From assembly GCF_002109495.1 (NCBI RefSeq), contig NZ_LVJN01000014.1:101518-165517 (forward strand): DNA of 64,000 nucleotides, given 5' to 3'. Positions 42,489 through 50,985 of the stretch are shown here, in pieces. The DNA is from Magnetofaba australis IT-1 (GTDB lineage Bacteria > Pseudomonadota > Magnetococcia > Magnetococcales > Magnetococcaceae). Below the pieces are notes generated by a model. It was not told the DNA's origin. It was given only the letters and a program-made list of their open reading frames with translations, and did no database searches. The translations under genes and the position numbers were made by a program. Each line of letters opens with the position of its first letter. Position 1 is the first letter of the stretch.

Positions 42489-42883
42489 TTCGGGTAGCTC
42501 CAGATGGTCGGGCGCGGTTGGTTGGCGGCGCGCGGCAGAGCATCAAGGTGAATAAACCGAGTGTGGTGCGGTCCGTGCTGCTTGATGCCAACGCCGGTCA
42601 TTCCCGCTGCCTTGGCCAAGGCGATGAGGTCGTAGGCGTCTTGGCCGCTCACCAACACATCTACCGCCGCGCCAGACGCATGCGGACCGTTGAGCCCGGT
42701 GATGGAAATGGCGGCGTTATGCTCTGGGCAGCGATAGCCGGAGGTGACCGGCAGCGGTTTGCCGAAGGCGATGCGCAGGTCCTCAAGCATCGCCATGAAA
42801 CCGACATCCATCTCCATACGGCCGCAACCGCAGTGGCAGGTCAGTTCAGCGACGGTGAAGTGCGGCCATTGGGTATCGGTCAT
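42485..42883 (-). CDS. Peptidase M15-type endolysin
   Basis: 132 residues. It has the M15_3 D,D-carboxypeptidase/endolysin pattern: FTVAELTCHCGCG, a substrate region VTSGYRCPEHNAAI, the zinc motif GPHASGAAVDV (HxxxxxxD) and the second zinc histidine in RFIHLD. It cleaves peptidoglycan peptide bonds in the periplasm during lysis. There is no signal peptide, so it depends on the holin. First gene of the lysis cassette, just after a terminator-like hairpin. Confidence 0.92.
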   Translation of the reverse strand: MTDTQWPHFTVAELTCHCGCGRMEMDVGFMAMLEDLRIAFGKPLPVTSGYRCPEHNAAISITGLNGPHASGAAVDVLVSGQDAYDLIALAKAAGMTGVGIKQHGPHHTRFIHLDALPRAANQPRPTIWSYPK

Positions 42884-42893
42884 TGGAATCGCT

Positions 42894-42932
42894 CAAAAAA
42901 ATAGCCCACACCAGATTGATCCGGAGTGGGCT
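42894..42932 (-). terminator. Rho-independent terminator/attenuator before the lysis genes
   Basis: On the minus strand, AGCCCAC and GTGGGCT form a 7-bp stem followed by A and seven T. It lies about 10 bp upstream of the endolysin ATG, so it would stop transcription coming from the replication module unless antiterminated. Confidence 0.7.
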
Positions 42933-43132
42933 TTGAAAGGGGTACTTCTTGCCGTGGTTTGCCTACAGGTCAGCGTTAGGCGCGAATAATGTAACGTGCG
43001 TAACGCCAAAAAGAAAGGCGGCCAAGCGCCTTCACGCTACGACCGCCGATCTTAGGGTGAATCATAGCAAATTCTGTTCAGCGTGTTCAGTCACAAAGAT
43101 GTTCGAACACGTTTTTTTTCATACGGTTTACT

Positions 43133-43528
43133 TCACGCTGTGCTTCTTTGCGCATTTAACCGCGTCGCCACTTGTAGCAGAGCAGCCATCCAACGCTGCC
43201 ATGCGGTGGTCCTGCCCACCCCCAATTGCTGACCAATCAGTTTCCAGGGGACTCGACAGGCGCGTGACCAGACCAACTGCATGTCTCCACCGTCCAACCA
43301 GCGCAGCCACAACAGCGTCTGATCCATGCGGTCAATCGCCTCACCTGTAGGCGGGCCCAGCCTGACCCGTGGGCTATCGTGACCGTACGCCTCGTAAAAC
43401 TCGTGCACCACGTCGGGCCAGGCGCTACGCACCGCCTGGGGGTTGTGATCCGGCAGCTGCTTGAGGGTATTGGCCGCTTCCTCCAAGCGCTCGGCCACCA
43501 TCTTCGGCGTCCACTGTTGGTTGCTCAT
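43133..43528 (-). CDS. HTH-containing phage protein (DUF6362-like)
   Basis: 131 residues: MSNQQWTPKMVAERLEEAANTLKQLP, then EAIDRMDQTLLWLRWLDGGD and a C-terminal helix-turn-helix (PWKLIGQQLGVGRTTAWQRWM). This resembles the DUF6362 family. As the last gene of the early block, right before the terminator and the late lysis/packaging genes, it is a candidate late-gene activator; that is inference. Confidence 0.6.
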   Translation of the reverse strand: MSNQQWTPKMVAERLEEAANTLKQLPDHNPQAVRSAWPDVVHEFYEAYGHDSPRVRLGPPTGEAIDRMDQTLLWLRWLDGGDMQLVWSRACRVPWKLIGQQLGVGRTTAWQRWMAALLQVATRLNAQRSTA

Positions 43529-43529
43529 C

Positions 43530-43964
43530 TCACCCTCCCTTCAGCTTTGCTGACTCGTCCTCCTGAGCAATCCCGAGCCGCTGCATGTGCTGTTGCAGAC
43601 AGTCGCCAATCTCAGCAACCAGGCTGGGCACATACCGCCCCTTGGCCCAATAGCCCCCCTTGGGATCGAATACGGACCGCAGCTCCTCGACCAGGAACAC
43701 CGGACGGCCTTCGTGGCGGAAGATGGCGGAGATCACCCGGGTCAACGCCACCACCCAAGCGAAGTGCTCCATGCTCTTAGAGTTGACGAAGATCTCCATC
43801 AGCCGGGGAGCCCCGTCCACCATCGCGTGATTGATGGTGACGTAGACCGCATGCTCCGAGGTCGACGGTTTGAGCTTGTACGTGGCGCCCTCCAGGACAT
43901 CGCCGCGTATGAACGGCGCCATGGCGCCATCGACGCCCGGCTCTATGCGCATCGCTTCACCCAT
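43530..43964 (-). CDS. Stand-alone TSCPD-domain protein (NrdJ C-terminal-like)
   Basis: 144 residues from the ATG at 43964 (ribosome site AGGAGGTGGGCC, overlapping the ruvC stop by 8 bp). The sequence YKLKPSTSEHAVYVTINHAM, then LMEIFVNSKSMEHFAWVVALTRVISAIFR and FDPKGGYWAKGRYVPSLVAEIGDCL, is the TSCPD domain known from the C-terminus of class II ribonucleotide reductases. Here the domain is alone, without a reductase. It may modulate the host reductase during phage growth, which is inference. Confidence 0.8.
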   Translation of the reverse strand: MGEAMRIEPGVDGAMAPFIRGDVLEGATYKLKPSTSEHAVYVTINHAMVDGAPRLMEIFVNSKSMEHFAWVVALTRVISAIFRHEGRPVFLVEELRSVFDPKGGYWAKGRYVPSLVAEIGDCLQQHMQRLGIAQEDESAKLKGG

Positions 43965-44460
43965 GGCCCACCTCCTGGGCGATGACCCAATGCAGCAACG
44001 CGAGGGCATCGGCCTCGTTATCATCCGCCGGGGTATGCCCCAGCCGCTTCATAGCGTGGATCACCTGCGCCTTGGAGGCGTTGCCCTTGCCGGTGGCGTG
44101 CTTTTTTATCGTCCCCACCGGTACGCCCTGGTAGGGCACGCCGTTGGCCTCTGACCACGCGGTCAGGTGCGCCAGGAAGCCGCCGTAGACATGCCCGGCT
44201 GTGGTCCCGATGTGCCGACGAACCTCCTCGAACGCCACGCGCCCGACGCCGACAGCGCCATGGATCTCATCCAGCCACGCCTTGAAGCGCAGCCACTGCA
44301 TGCCGCCTCCCTCAAACCGGCCCGGCTTGAACGACACCGTGCCGCTGGTGATGGTCCCATCAGGCTGAAGCACCGCCCAGCCCGTCTGCGATCCGAGATC
44401 CAACGCGAGAACTGCGTTGTTCCCATCCGCCCCTTGTTGGGGCACACTTTGAACAGCCAT
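43957..44460 (-). CDS. RuvC-like Holliday-junction resolvase
   Basis: 167 residues from the ATG at 44460 after GGAGGAATCGAT. It has an RNase H-like fold with acidic residues in ALDLGSQTGW, VAFEEVRR and the C-terminal DDNEADALALL, and a KGNASKAQVIHAMKRLG segment as in RuvC. It would resolve branched DNA from replication or recombination before packaging. It lies directly beside the origin-like repeat region. Confidence 0.88.
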   Translation of the reverse strand: MAVQSVPQQGADGNNAVLALDLGSQTGWAVLQPDGTITSGTVSFKPGRFEGGGMQWLRFKAWLDEIHGAVGVGRVAFEEVRRHIGTTAGHVYGGFLAHLTAWSEANGVPYQGVPVGTIKKHATGKGNASKAQVIHAMKRLGHTPADDNEADALALLHWVIAQEVGHG

Positions 44461-44607
44461 ATCGATTCCTCCGCAAGAGCTTGATGTGGTCAGGACGGCG
44501 GCGGGCTCCGCCAAGAACTACGCCGCCGTCCGCTTCTTACTGCGCCCGACACGATGGGCTGCAGCGATCAAAATCTAATCATGATGGGGGTGGGCCTGTA
44601 GGCCACC

Positions 44608-44880
44608 CCATCTATATATTTATATATATGGAGGCCGGGAATCCGGGAACGGCCACTTTACCCCCTATTTACAATGCCTTAACCATCTTCCCGGAATGAC
44701 CGGGAACGGAGCCGCCGGGAACGGGACTAAACCCACACTTTCACTTGCATTTACATACGCTTAACTAGCTTCCCGGAATCGCCGGGAACGAAAACGCCGG
44801 GAACGGCACTATTTGTTATATATCAACAAGATAAACGTTCCCGGCCCTCCGGGAAGCAAAACGCTCCGGGAACGAATGTT
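44608..44880. other. Candidate prophage replication origin: AT-rich tract plus CCGGGAA iterons
   Basis: The stretch holds an AT-only run (about 44611-44629, ctatatatttatatatat) and eleven copies of CCGGGAA or its inverse TTCCCGG between 44635 and 44874, most extended to CCGGGAACG. Two larger diverged direct repeats start at about 44667 and 44749 (both TTTACA..., then TTCCCGGAA, then CCGGGAACG twice). It lies between the primase-helicase and ruvC genes and codes for nothing evident; 44461-44607 is only the ruvC leader. Iterons next to an AT-rich tract are the usual layout of initiator-dependent origins. Confidence 0.65.
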
Positions 44881-47043
44881 TCAGCCATTTACATTCTCCT
44901 CAGTAGGGCCTGAACCGAGCTGAAATTCCCCCACGCCGAGGGCAAATTCTCCACCGGGGACATCCAGCCATTTCTTCAGGCGACTGCCTGGGGCGATGCA
45001 CTGGACAAGCCCGCCTGAGCTGAGCAAAGACTCGACGATTTCAGTGAGCCTATGCTTGGAGTAGTCCTGTAGATCCCCAGGCAGCTCCGAGCGCCGTTCA
45101 AACAACCCGCTGACTCCGGATTTCGTAAAGGGCTGGCCATTGGCGGCTGCTCTGCCCACCGCCGCGGCGAGGCTCTTTGACAGGTCTTCATTTCCTTCAA
45201 CCCGCAGAGCCAAGTCGATGGATCGCTCTTGCAGCAGACCGATTGAGGGCTCCCGGACATAGGTGCGGATCGTTTTGTCCGTGGGCCAATTGCTCTTGAC
45301 CACGGCCCCTTTGTAGACCGAATCACGCTGGTAACGGCGATTGAGCTTTTCACACACCTTCTCCGCCTCATCCGAGTCCGCCTCCCACAGCGCGTAGGAC
45401 CAGCGCCCGCCATCAACCAAAGCCGTAGTGCCGCGTATCGCCTCGCGCGCCTCAGCGGCGGTGTGAATGGGCTTCATGCCGACCTTGCGGAAGTGGTGGG
45501 CCACCAGCGTCGTCGAGCCGGTTTCGGCAGCGAGACGGCCAAGCCCGGCAAAGAACATGGCTCCGGCGGCGGGGTCGCTATTGACGTCGCCTCCAGCAAA
45601 ACTCTGTAGCGGGTCAATCACCACCAGGCGCAGATCCGGGATCTCCAACAGTTCGGCGCGCATCTCCTCGTAGGCGTCGGTGAGCACCGGCCCTTCACGG
45701 CCCATGGCGACCAGGGGTATCGCGCCGCCCGCATTGGGCAGCGGCACGACAATCAGGCGGCTTGGATCTGGCAGTGCCCCGACCAACCCGGCCAGACGAC
45801 GGTGCACCTCATCGGCGTCATCCTCAGCGGTGAACATCACCGCCGTGCCAGGGACCGAGACCAGGGGACCTCCCAAAGCCTCCATAGGCATGGGCGAGCC
45901 CGACTCGACCTGGGCCACTTTGGCGCACAGATCCATCAGCAGCATGCTCTTACCTGCGCCGCCGATGGCGGCGACCATGCCGGGGATCCCAAGGGGCAAT
46001 ACGCCATCGATGAGCCAACGCCTCTCAGGGGCTGGGCCCAGGTAACGGTCAAAGGTCCAATCCCTGAGGCGGATTCGGCGCTTTGGTCCATCCGGGCCTG
46101 CGTACTGCGCATTCCGAAGAAAGCTCTGGATATCCATGCCCTCGGCCACCGCGTCGGCGGCATCCCATTTCTCTGGCTTATCCTCTGGCGGAATCAGAAT
46201 CGAGATAGACTTGGCGCCAGCCGCTTTCATCGCTTTCGACGCCGATTGCGCATACTCCCAGCCGGGCTTGTCTCGATCCGGCCAGATGATGAGGCGTTTG
46301 CCGCGCAGAGGTGACCAATCGGTTTTCTCAACCGGCGCGTTGGAACCATGCATGGAGGTGGTGGCAGTAATGCCGATATCGACGAGCGCCTGCGCCGTTT
46401 TTTCTCCCTCAACCAACACAACATCATCCGCCTGGGCGATGCCGGGCAGGTTGTAGAGAGGGCGATGACTCGCTGGCGCTTGCCACTTGCCCGATTGCAC
46501 ATCCCAAGGACGGAACTGCTTCTTCTTGCCCGGCGGATCGTAGCGGTAGACGCACACCAGCAATTGCCCATCGGCGTCGAAGTAGTCCCACTTGCCGGTG
46601 TGCGGGCCCAGATCATCCATCGGTGGATCATTCTTCTGCCTGGGCGGGGTAGAAGAGGTGGCGACGCGCATGGGGTCTCCCAACCAAGCGCGCACCTCGT
46701 CCATTACATCGCCAAACCTGGCAACCGGGTCGATCCCGCGTGAGCGCGCCCACAGATCCAGAATGTCGCCGCCTTTGCCTTCAGCGTGGTCATACCAGAC
46801 GCCTGCTTTCTCGCCAGAAAGCTCTACCTTCATGCTTTCACCAGGGGCGCCCGCCACATCGCCAATATGGAATTGACCATGGCGAACCTTTCCGGCGGGC
46901 ATGAGATAGCGCAGCGCCTCTTCAACTCGGCCCAACAGCCGAGTCTTGATCTCCTCCTTCTCCTGGGCTCGATCGGTGATGCCGGGCAGCTCCGACTGCG
47001 GTTCCGCATCGTTGAAGTCCAGGTATGGATGTGAGCCAATCAT
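44881..47043 (-). CDS. Phage TOPRIM primase - RecA-fold helicase
   Basis: 720 residues. The N-terminal 200 residues include a primase-type part with GVWYDHAEGKGGDILDLWA. A TOPRIM domain follows with VVLVEGEKTAQAL (Glu about 212-214) and PDRD (256-258). The C-terminal half is a RecA-like AAA_25 ATPase with Walker A GGAGKS (361-366), FTAEDD and LVVIDPLQSFAGGD. The combination is a primase-helicase for initiating phage DNA replication. It overlaps the upstream nuclease gene by 4 bp and ends next to the iteron region. Confidence 0.88.
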   Translation of the reverse strand: MIGSHPYLDFNDAEPQSELPGITDRAQEKEEIKTRLLGRVEEALRYLMPAGKVRHGQFHIGDVAGAPGESMKVELSGEKAGVWYDHAEGKGGDILDLWARSRGIDPVARFGDVMDEVRAWLGDPMRVATSSTPPRQKNDPPMDDLGPHTGKWDYFDADGQLLVCVYRYDPPGKKKQFRPWDVQSGKWQAPASHRPLYNLPGIAQADDVVLVEGEKTAQALVDIGITATTSMHGSNAPVEKTDWSPLRGKRLIIWPDRDKPGWEYAQSASKAMKAAGAKSISILIPPEDKPEKWDAADAVAEGMDIQSFLRNAQYAGPDGPKRRIRLRDWTFDRYLGPAPERRWLIDGVLPLGIPGMVAAIGGAGKSMLLMDLCAKVAQVESGSPMPMEALGGPLVSVPGTAVMFTAEDDADEVHRRLAGLVGALPDPSRLIVVPLPNAGGAIPLVAMGREGPVLTDAYEEMRAELLEIPDLRLVVIDPLQSFAGGDVNSDPAAGAMFFAGLGRLAAETGSTTLVAHHFRKVGMKPIHTAAEAREAIRGTTALVDGGRWSYALWEADSDEAEKVCEKLNRRYQRDSVYKGAVVKSNWPTDKTIRTYVREPSIGLLQERSIDLALRVEGNEDLSKSLAAAVGRAAANGQPFTKSGVSGLFERRSELPGDLQDYSKHRLTEIVESLLSSGGLVQCIAPGSRLKKWLDVPGGEFALGVGEFQLGSGPTEENVNG

Positions 47044-47810
47044 CCCGCCAGCCCCCAGCAGCGATCAGCATAGCTGCACATACGGCACTGGAAGTGTGAC
47101 TGCTCGCGCGTGATGCGCGGTAATAGCTCATGCGCCTCTGTGGCCTTGAGAATCCGCACCGCCTTGTCCGACATCTTCTGCGCCAGCGCAGAATCAAACG
47201 GGACCAACTCGTGATGAATCTCCGAGGTGTCCTTGTTGATGGCGGTGAACAGCGCCGGGTTAGCGGCGATGCCTGGGACCTCTGGCTCCATGTAGGCCTG
47301 ATAGATCGCGATCTGCGCCGCATAGATCGGCTTGGAGAGCGCAACCCCGCGCTTGACCGTGTCTTTCCACGATTTGTCGTTGAGGGATTTGCACTCCCAC
47401 AAAGCCGGGTAGGTCATGTCGACGCTCTTCGGCCCGGAGACAAGAATGCCGTCCACATGGCCCTGGATACGTCCGCCTGCGGCCTCGAAACCAAATTGCT
47501 CGCCGTTGGGGCGATTGCCCTTGGTGGTGAACAGTTCAAAGCCCGCCATGCGCAACCAGTTGATGGCCATATCCTCAAACAGGTGACCGGCGGCGAAGAT
47601 GCGCAGTAGCTGACCATCAAAGTCCTTGCCTGGATCTTTGGGCGCATGGGCGTATTCAAACTGGAGCGCGCGCTCGCACTCCACGCCGAGGCGAGAGGCT
47701 CCCAAGTAGGAACGCGGCGTCTGTTGCCGATTCTCCTCCTCCAGAGCCACATTGATCAGGTGGTTTATGGCGGGGGCGATGCCCCCGGCTTGGTGATTGA
47801 AATCCATCAT
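47040..47810 (-). CDS. PD-(D/E)XK nuclease, Cas4/RecB-like
   Basis: 256 residues from the ATG at 47810, preceded by GAGGAGGCGGCC. The nuclease core is GHVDGILV, then ALWECKSL (D-x(n)-ExK), with LGASRLGVECERALQFEY upstream and a C-terminal cysteine pair region CRMCSYADRC that probably completes an iron-sulphur cluster with the N-terminal Cys. In phages this family acts as the exonuclease partner of single-strand annealing or Sak4 recombination. Confidence 0.85.
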   Translation of the reverse strand: MMDFNHQAGGIAPAINHLINVALEEENRQQTPRSYLGASRLGVECERALQFEYAHAPKDPGKDFDGQLLRIFAAGHLFEDMAINWLRMAGFELFTTKGNRPNGEQFGFEAAGGRIQGHVDGILVSGPKSVDMTYPALWECKSLNDKSWKDTVKRGVALSKPIYAAQIAIYQAYMEPEVPGIAANPALFTAINKDTSEIHHELVPFDSALAQKMSDKAVRILKATEAHELLPRITREQSHFQCRMCSYADRCWGLAG

Positions 47811-47820
47811 GGCCGCCTCC

Positions 47821-48252
47821 TCAGAACGGAATCTCTTTACTGTGCGGCCGCGCATTGGCCATGAAATCCTGGTAGGCGGTGATCACCACCTCCACCAATG
47901 CCAGCACTTCCTGTTTGCTGTAGTCCGCCAAAGGTCGATGCATGCCAATGCTCCCCACGTATTCGCCCAACATGGGCAGCGTGGCGGCCATGGCCGTTTT
48001 CTCCAATTCGGTGGCGTCCACCATGTCTGTCGCCTCCAGTATGAAATCCGCAGGCGTCGCCCTGACCGCGCCAAGCAGCCAGATCAGGACATGCCCGGGA
48101 TGCTGTTTCAGAATTTTCCCAAACACGGCGCGCTCCTTCCGGCCCAGTGCCGAGAGGCTGATGCGCTGCGTGCGCAACCCAGGTGGCAGTGAGATCCACC
48201 CCCATACCGGGTCATGCCAGTTGCTGCGCCTGCGCGTCCACGCCGTTGCCAT
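47821..48252 (-). CDS. Conserved-looking phage protein of unknown function
   Basis: 143 residues, MATAWTRRRSNWHDPVWGWISLPPG, with a helical centre and no recognised motif. It starts 1 bp after the helicase stop and is followed by the nuclease gene, so it is part of the replication/recombination operon. Confidence 0.55.
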   Translation of the reverse strand: MATAWTRRRSNWHDPVWGWISLPPGLRTQRISLSALGRKERAVFGKILKQHPGHVLIWLLGAVRATPADFILEATDMVDATELEKTAMAATLPMLGEYVGSIGMHRPLADYSKQEVLALVEVVITAYQDFMANARPHSKEIPF

Positions 48253-48253
48253 G

Positions 48254-50974
48254 TCACGCCGCCTCTGCCAATGAGCGTCGATCCGCCTCCAGAATCAGAG
48301 AGCGAATGGCGGTCTTGTTAAAGCGGAAGGTGAGTAGCGCCGACGCCTGATACCGCGTCAGCCCCATGTCCATCTGCATTTGCGGTGGCAGGTATTTGAG
48401 CTGCTTGTCCGTGGGCGGCTGACTCAGCCAGGATTTGGTCTTGTGCGCCGATTCGTCGGTCTCATTTTCGTTGAGCCAATCATCAGCAGCTGCCAGGCAC
48501 ACCGTGCGCTCGCCGATGGAGAGCAACCGCACCGGCTGCCCCTTGGCCCCGCCGACGGCGTGCCAATTACCATTGAGAAAGAAGATCCCGCCCCAGGCGG
48601 TAAAACCATTGGCCATCAGCGCAGCGTCATCGCCGAACAGATCCACCCAGCGGAAACTGGAGCGTTTGAGTAGATCCACCTCCGACATGATGAAGTCGGT
48701 AATCGCCTCCGGACCCTCTCCAGCATCCAGTTGTGGCTCCCAGTAGTAGCCGCACAACGGACACTCTCGGACCGCCAGGGGCACGATGGCCTGGCACTCG
48801 GGGCACTCCTTGGTGGGCGCTTGCCCCTGGATCTCCTTGTCATCGAGATTGACGTCCTGCTCCAGGGAACCATGCAGGATGGAGGAGATGCCGAAATCCA
48901 ACACGATGCAGTCGGTCTTGAGCACCCCTGGGTGCTCATTGGGATCGATGGTGCGCAGCCCGCGCCCCACCATCTGGATCATGGTTGATTTGTAGGAACT
49001 GGGGCGCAGCAACACGACGCAGGAGATGGGTGGAAAGTCGTAGCCTTCCGTGAGCACCGCCACGTTGACCACCACCTGAGCGGAGCCCTTTTCAAAGCGG
49101 GCCAAGGTCGCCTTTCGCTCGGCCGAGGGAAGCTCTCCGTGAATCAACACCGCCTCCACATCAGCGGCGTTGAAGGCGTCGGTGACATTGCGCGCATGAT
49201 CCACGGTGGAGCAGAACACCACCGTCTTTCTGGTTCCGGCTATCTCCTTCCAGTGTTTGATCACGGCCTCGGTCACCGGGGCCCTGTTCATTATGCGATC
49301 CACCTCCAACATGTCGAAGTCGTCCACTGTCTTGCGAACGCTCTTGAGCGCCTCCTGCGCGCCGACATCGATGACGAAGGTGCGGGGCTTGACCAAATTG
49401 CCCGCCTGGATCAGCTCACCCAGACGGACCTGGTCTGCGACATTGGAGAAGATTGGGCGAAGGCCCTTTTTATCTCCTCTGTTGGGGGTGGCTGTGACTC
49501 CGTAGATCCGGCAATCAGGATTGCGCTCCATGGCCGTATCGATGATGCGCCGATAGCTGTTAGCGGCAGCATGGTGCGCTTCGTCGATCACCAGCAGATC
49601 CAACTCAGGCATCGAATCCAGATTCTTCTGTCGCGCCAAGGTCGGGACCATGGCGAAGGTGGCGCGCCCGCGCCACGACTTGCCCCGAGCGTCCACCACA
49701 GAGGTGGAGAGCTTCGGATTGATCCGGGCGAACTTCAACACGTTCTGCCGGGTGAGTTCATCTCGATGCGCTAAAACGCAGGCTTTGCCACCGTCATTCT
49801 GGAGGATATTTCCGATGACGGCGGACAGCATGATGGTTTTGCCGCTGTTGTGGGTGACAGTAAAATCCCCCATCAGGTAGAGGTGATCGGCATCAACGGT
49901 GAAGCCGAAATACTCCCCACGCCCGACAGGATGGACGGTAAATCCGGTCCGGAGCGGACTCTTCTTCTGTTTACGAGGCCCAGGTTGGCGCCGAGCAACA
50001 CGGATTGGAATCTCCGAGAAGTCACCACAGATCGCAAAGCGGTAATAGGTCTTCCCGTTGACTTTTTTGGGTTTTGGGAACGCCATCAGGCCCAGACTGC
50101 GCGCTATGAACGCCACATCCTCAGCGAGTTGGCGTGACGCTGTTGAGTACTCGATACAGTTCTTGACCAAATATCCATCAGTATCGATCAGACCGGCGAG
50201 GATGGCCGCCCGGGTATTCCTGGACCCGGTTTTGTAAGGCTGAGGAATGAATTTCTCATCTGCCCCACACCCTTGAACTCCAAGAGAATTCAGGATGATC
50301 TTGAGAGGATTCTCACGATTGCTTCCGGGATTGGAGAAGTGGTAGGCATTGGCCTCATTGCCGACGAGTTGATCTTCGCGCAGGCCAATCCCCAGCCGCT
50401 CCGCCATTTCATGGCAGTAGTTGACCACCTCGAAATCCATGGTGGTTATCGCCGGGGAGCCATACTTGAGGGAACCATCTCCTAGTAGCAGACCCAGGAA
50501 ATATGGATCCAGTGGGAGTCTGGTTTGTTCGGGAAAATCGATGGCTACTCGATAGAGCTTGTGCAGGTGCTTGAAATGGGCGCTTCGACCCAGGTAGTCC
50601 GCGACACTCAAGTTGATGATACTACCTGCAGAAGGGCCCCATTGCCGCCGATTGTCATTGCGCTCATTGGTTCTGACCAATGACAAGACATGACCGGCGT
50701 TGACGGTGAATGACTCTCCTTTGAGGGGGCGGATTTCGAACATTTCATCCTGCCCTCGGTGCAATTCAAGAACTTGGCGCGGAAGGCTGTCCGGGCCCAT
50801 GAGTCGGTCGCCAATCCGCACATCCTCTACAAATTTGATCGTGCCGTCGTACATGAGGATGGGCGTACCGGGAGCGTGGCACCCAGTGGGCGCCACACCA
50901 AGGGTGTTGCCATGCTCGTGGAGAGCGGTCACTGACCGCTCCACGAACTGTTGTTGACGAGGTCTGAGCAACAT
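48254..50974 (-). CDS. DEAH-box helicase interrupted by an intein
   Basis: 906 residues. The host protein (about 561 residues after splicing) is a superfamily-2 helicase: N-terminal LRPRQQQFVE, Walker A GVAPTG/SGKT split by the intein, Walker B VIDEAHHAA, ATPNRGDKKG, then HGELPSAERKATLARFEKG and MVGRGLRTIDP in the C-terminal lobe, and a zinc-ribbon CPEC...CPLCG. It probably unwinds DNA during phage replication. Intein removal must occur for ATP binding. Confidence 0.93.
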   Translation of the reverse strand: MLLRPRQQQFVERSVTALHEHGNTLGVAPTGCHAPGTPILMYDGTIKFVEDVRIGDRLMGPDSLPRQVLELHRGQDEMFEIRPLKGESFTVNAGHVLSLVRTNERNDNRRQWGPSAGSIINLSVADYLGRSAHFKHLHKLYRVAIDFPEQTRLPLDPYFLGLLLGDGSLKYGSPAITTMDFEVVNYCHEMAERLGIGLREDQLVGNEANAYHFSNPGSNRENPLKIILNSLGVQGCGADEKFIPQPYKTGSRNTRAAILAGLIDTDGYLVKNCIEYSTASRQLAEDVAFIARSLGLMAFPKPKKVNGKTYYRFAICGDFSEIPIRVARRQPGPRKQKKSPLRTGFTVHPVGRGEYFGFTVDADHLYLMGDFTVTHNSGKTIMLSAVIGNILQNDGGKACVLAHRDELTRQNVLKFARINPKLSTSVVDARGKSWRGRATFAMVPTLARQKNLDSMPELDLLVIDEAHHAAANSYRRIIDTAMERNPDCRIYGVTATPNRGDKKGLRPIFSNVADQVRLGELIQAGNLVKPRTFVIDVGAQEALKSVRKTVDDFDMLEVDRIMNRAPVTEAVIKHWKEIAGTRKTVVFCSTVDHARNVTDAFNAADVEAVLIHGELPSAERKATLARFEKGSAQVVVNVAVLTEGYDFPPISCVVLLRPSSYKSTMIQMVGRGLRTIDPNEHPGVLKTDCIVLDFGISSILHGSLEQDVNLDDKEIQGQAPTKECPECQAIVPLAVRECPLCGYYWEPQLDAGEGPEAITDFIMSEVDLLKRSSFRWVDLFGDDAALMANGFTAWGGIFFLNGNWHAVGGAKGQPVRLLSIGERTVCLAAADDWLNENETDESAHKTKSWLSQPPTDKQLKYLPPQMQMDMGLTRYQASALLTFRFNKTAIRSLILEADRRSLAEAA
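49847..50881 (-). mobile_element. Intein with LAGLIDADG homing endonuclease
   Basis: Residues 32-376 of the helicase ORF (345 residues). It starts with Cys32 (CHAPGTPILMYDGTIKFVEDV pattern, the nucleophile block) and ends TVTHN with the next residue Ser of SGKT as the +1 nucleophile. The penultimate His and final Asn are the canonical block G. Two LAGLIDADG-type motifs, FLGLLLGDGS (159-168) and LAGLIDTDG (259-267), form the homing endonuclease. The block B position is NAGH rather than TxxH. It is inserted in the P-loop, a known preferred intein site. Confidence 0.93.
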
Positions 50975-50985
50975 CTCTCACCCCC

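Noticed and set aside
48254..50974. Helicase with an unrelated insertion or assembly chimera
   Set aside because: The insert has all intein splice motifs and paired LAGLIDADG blocks and sits exactly in the P-loop, so an intein explains it.
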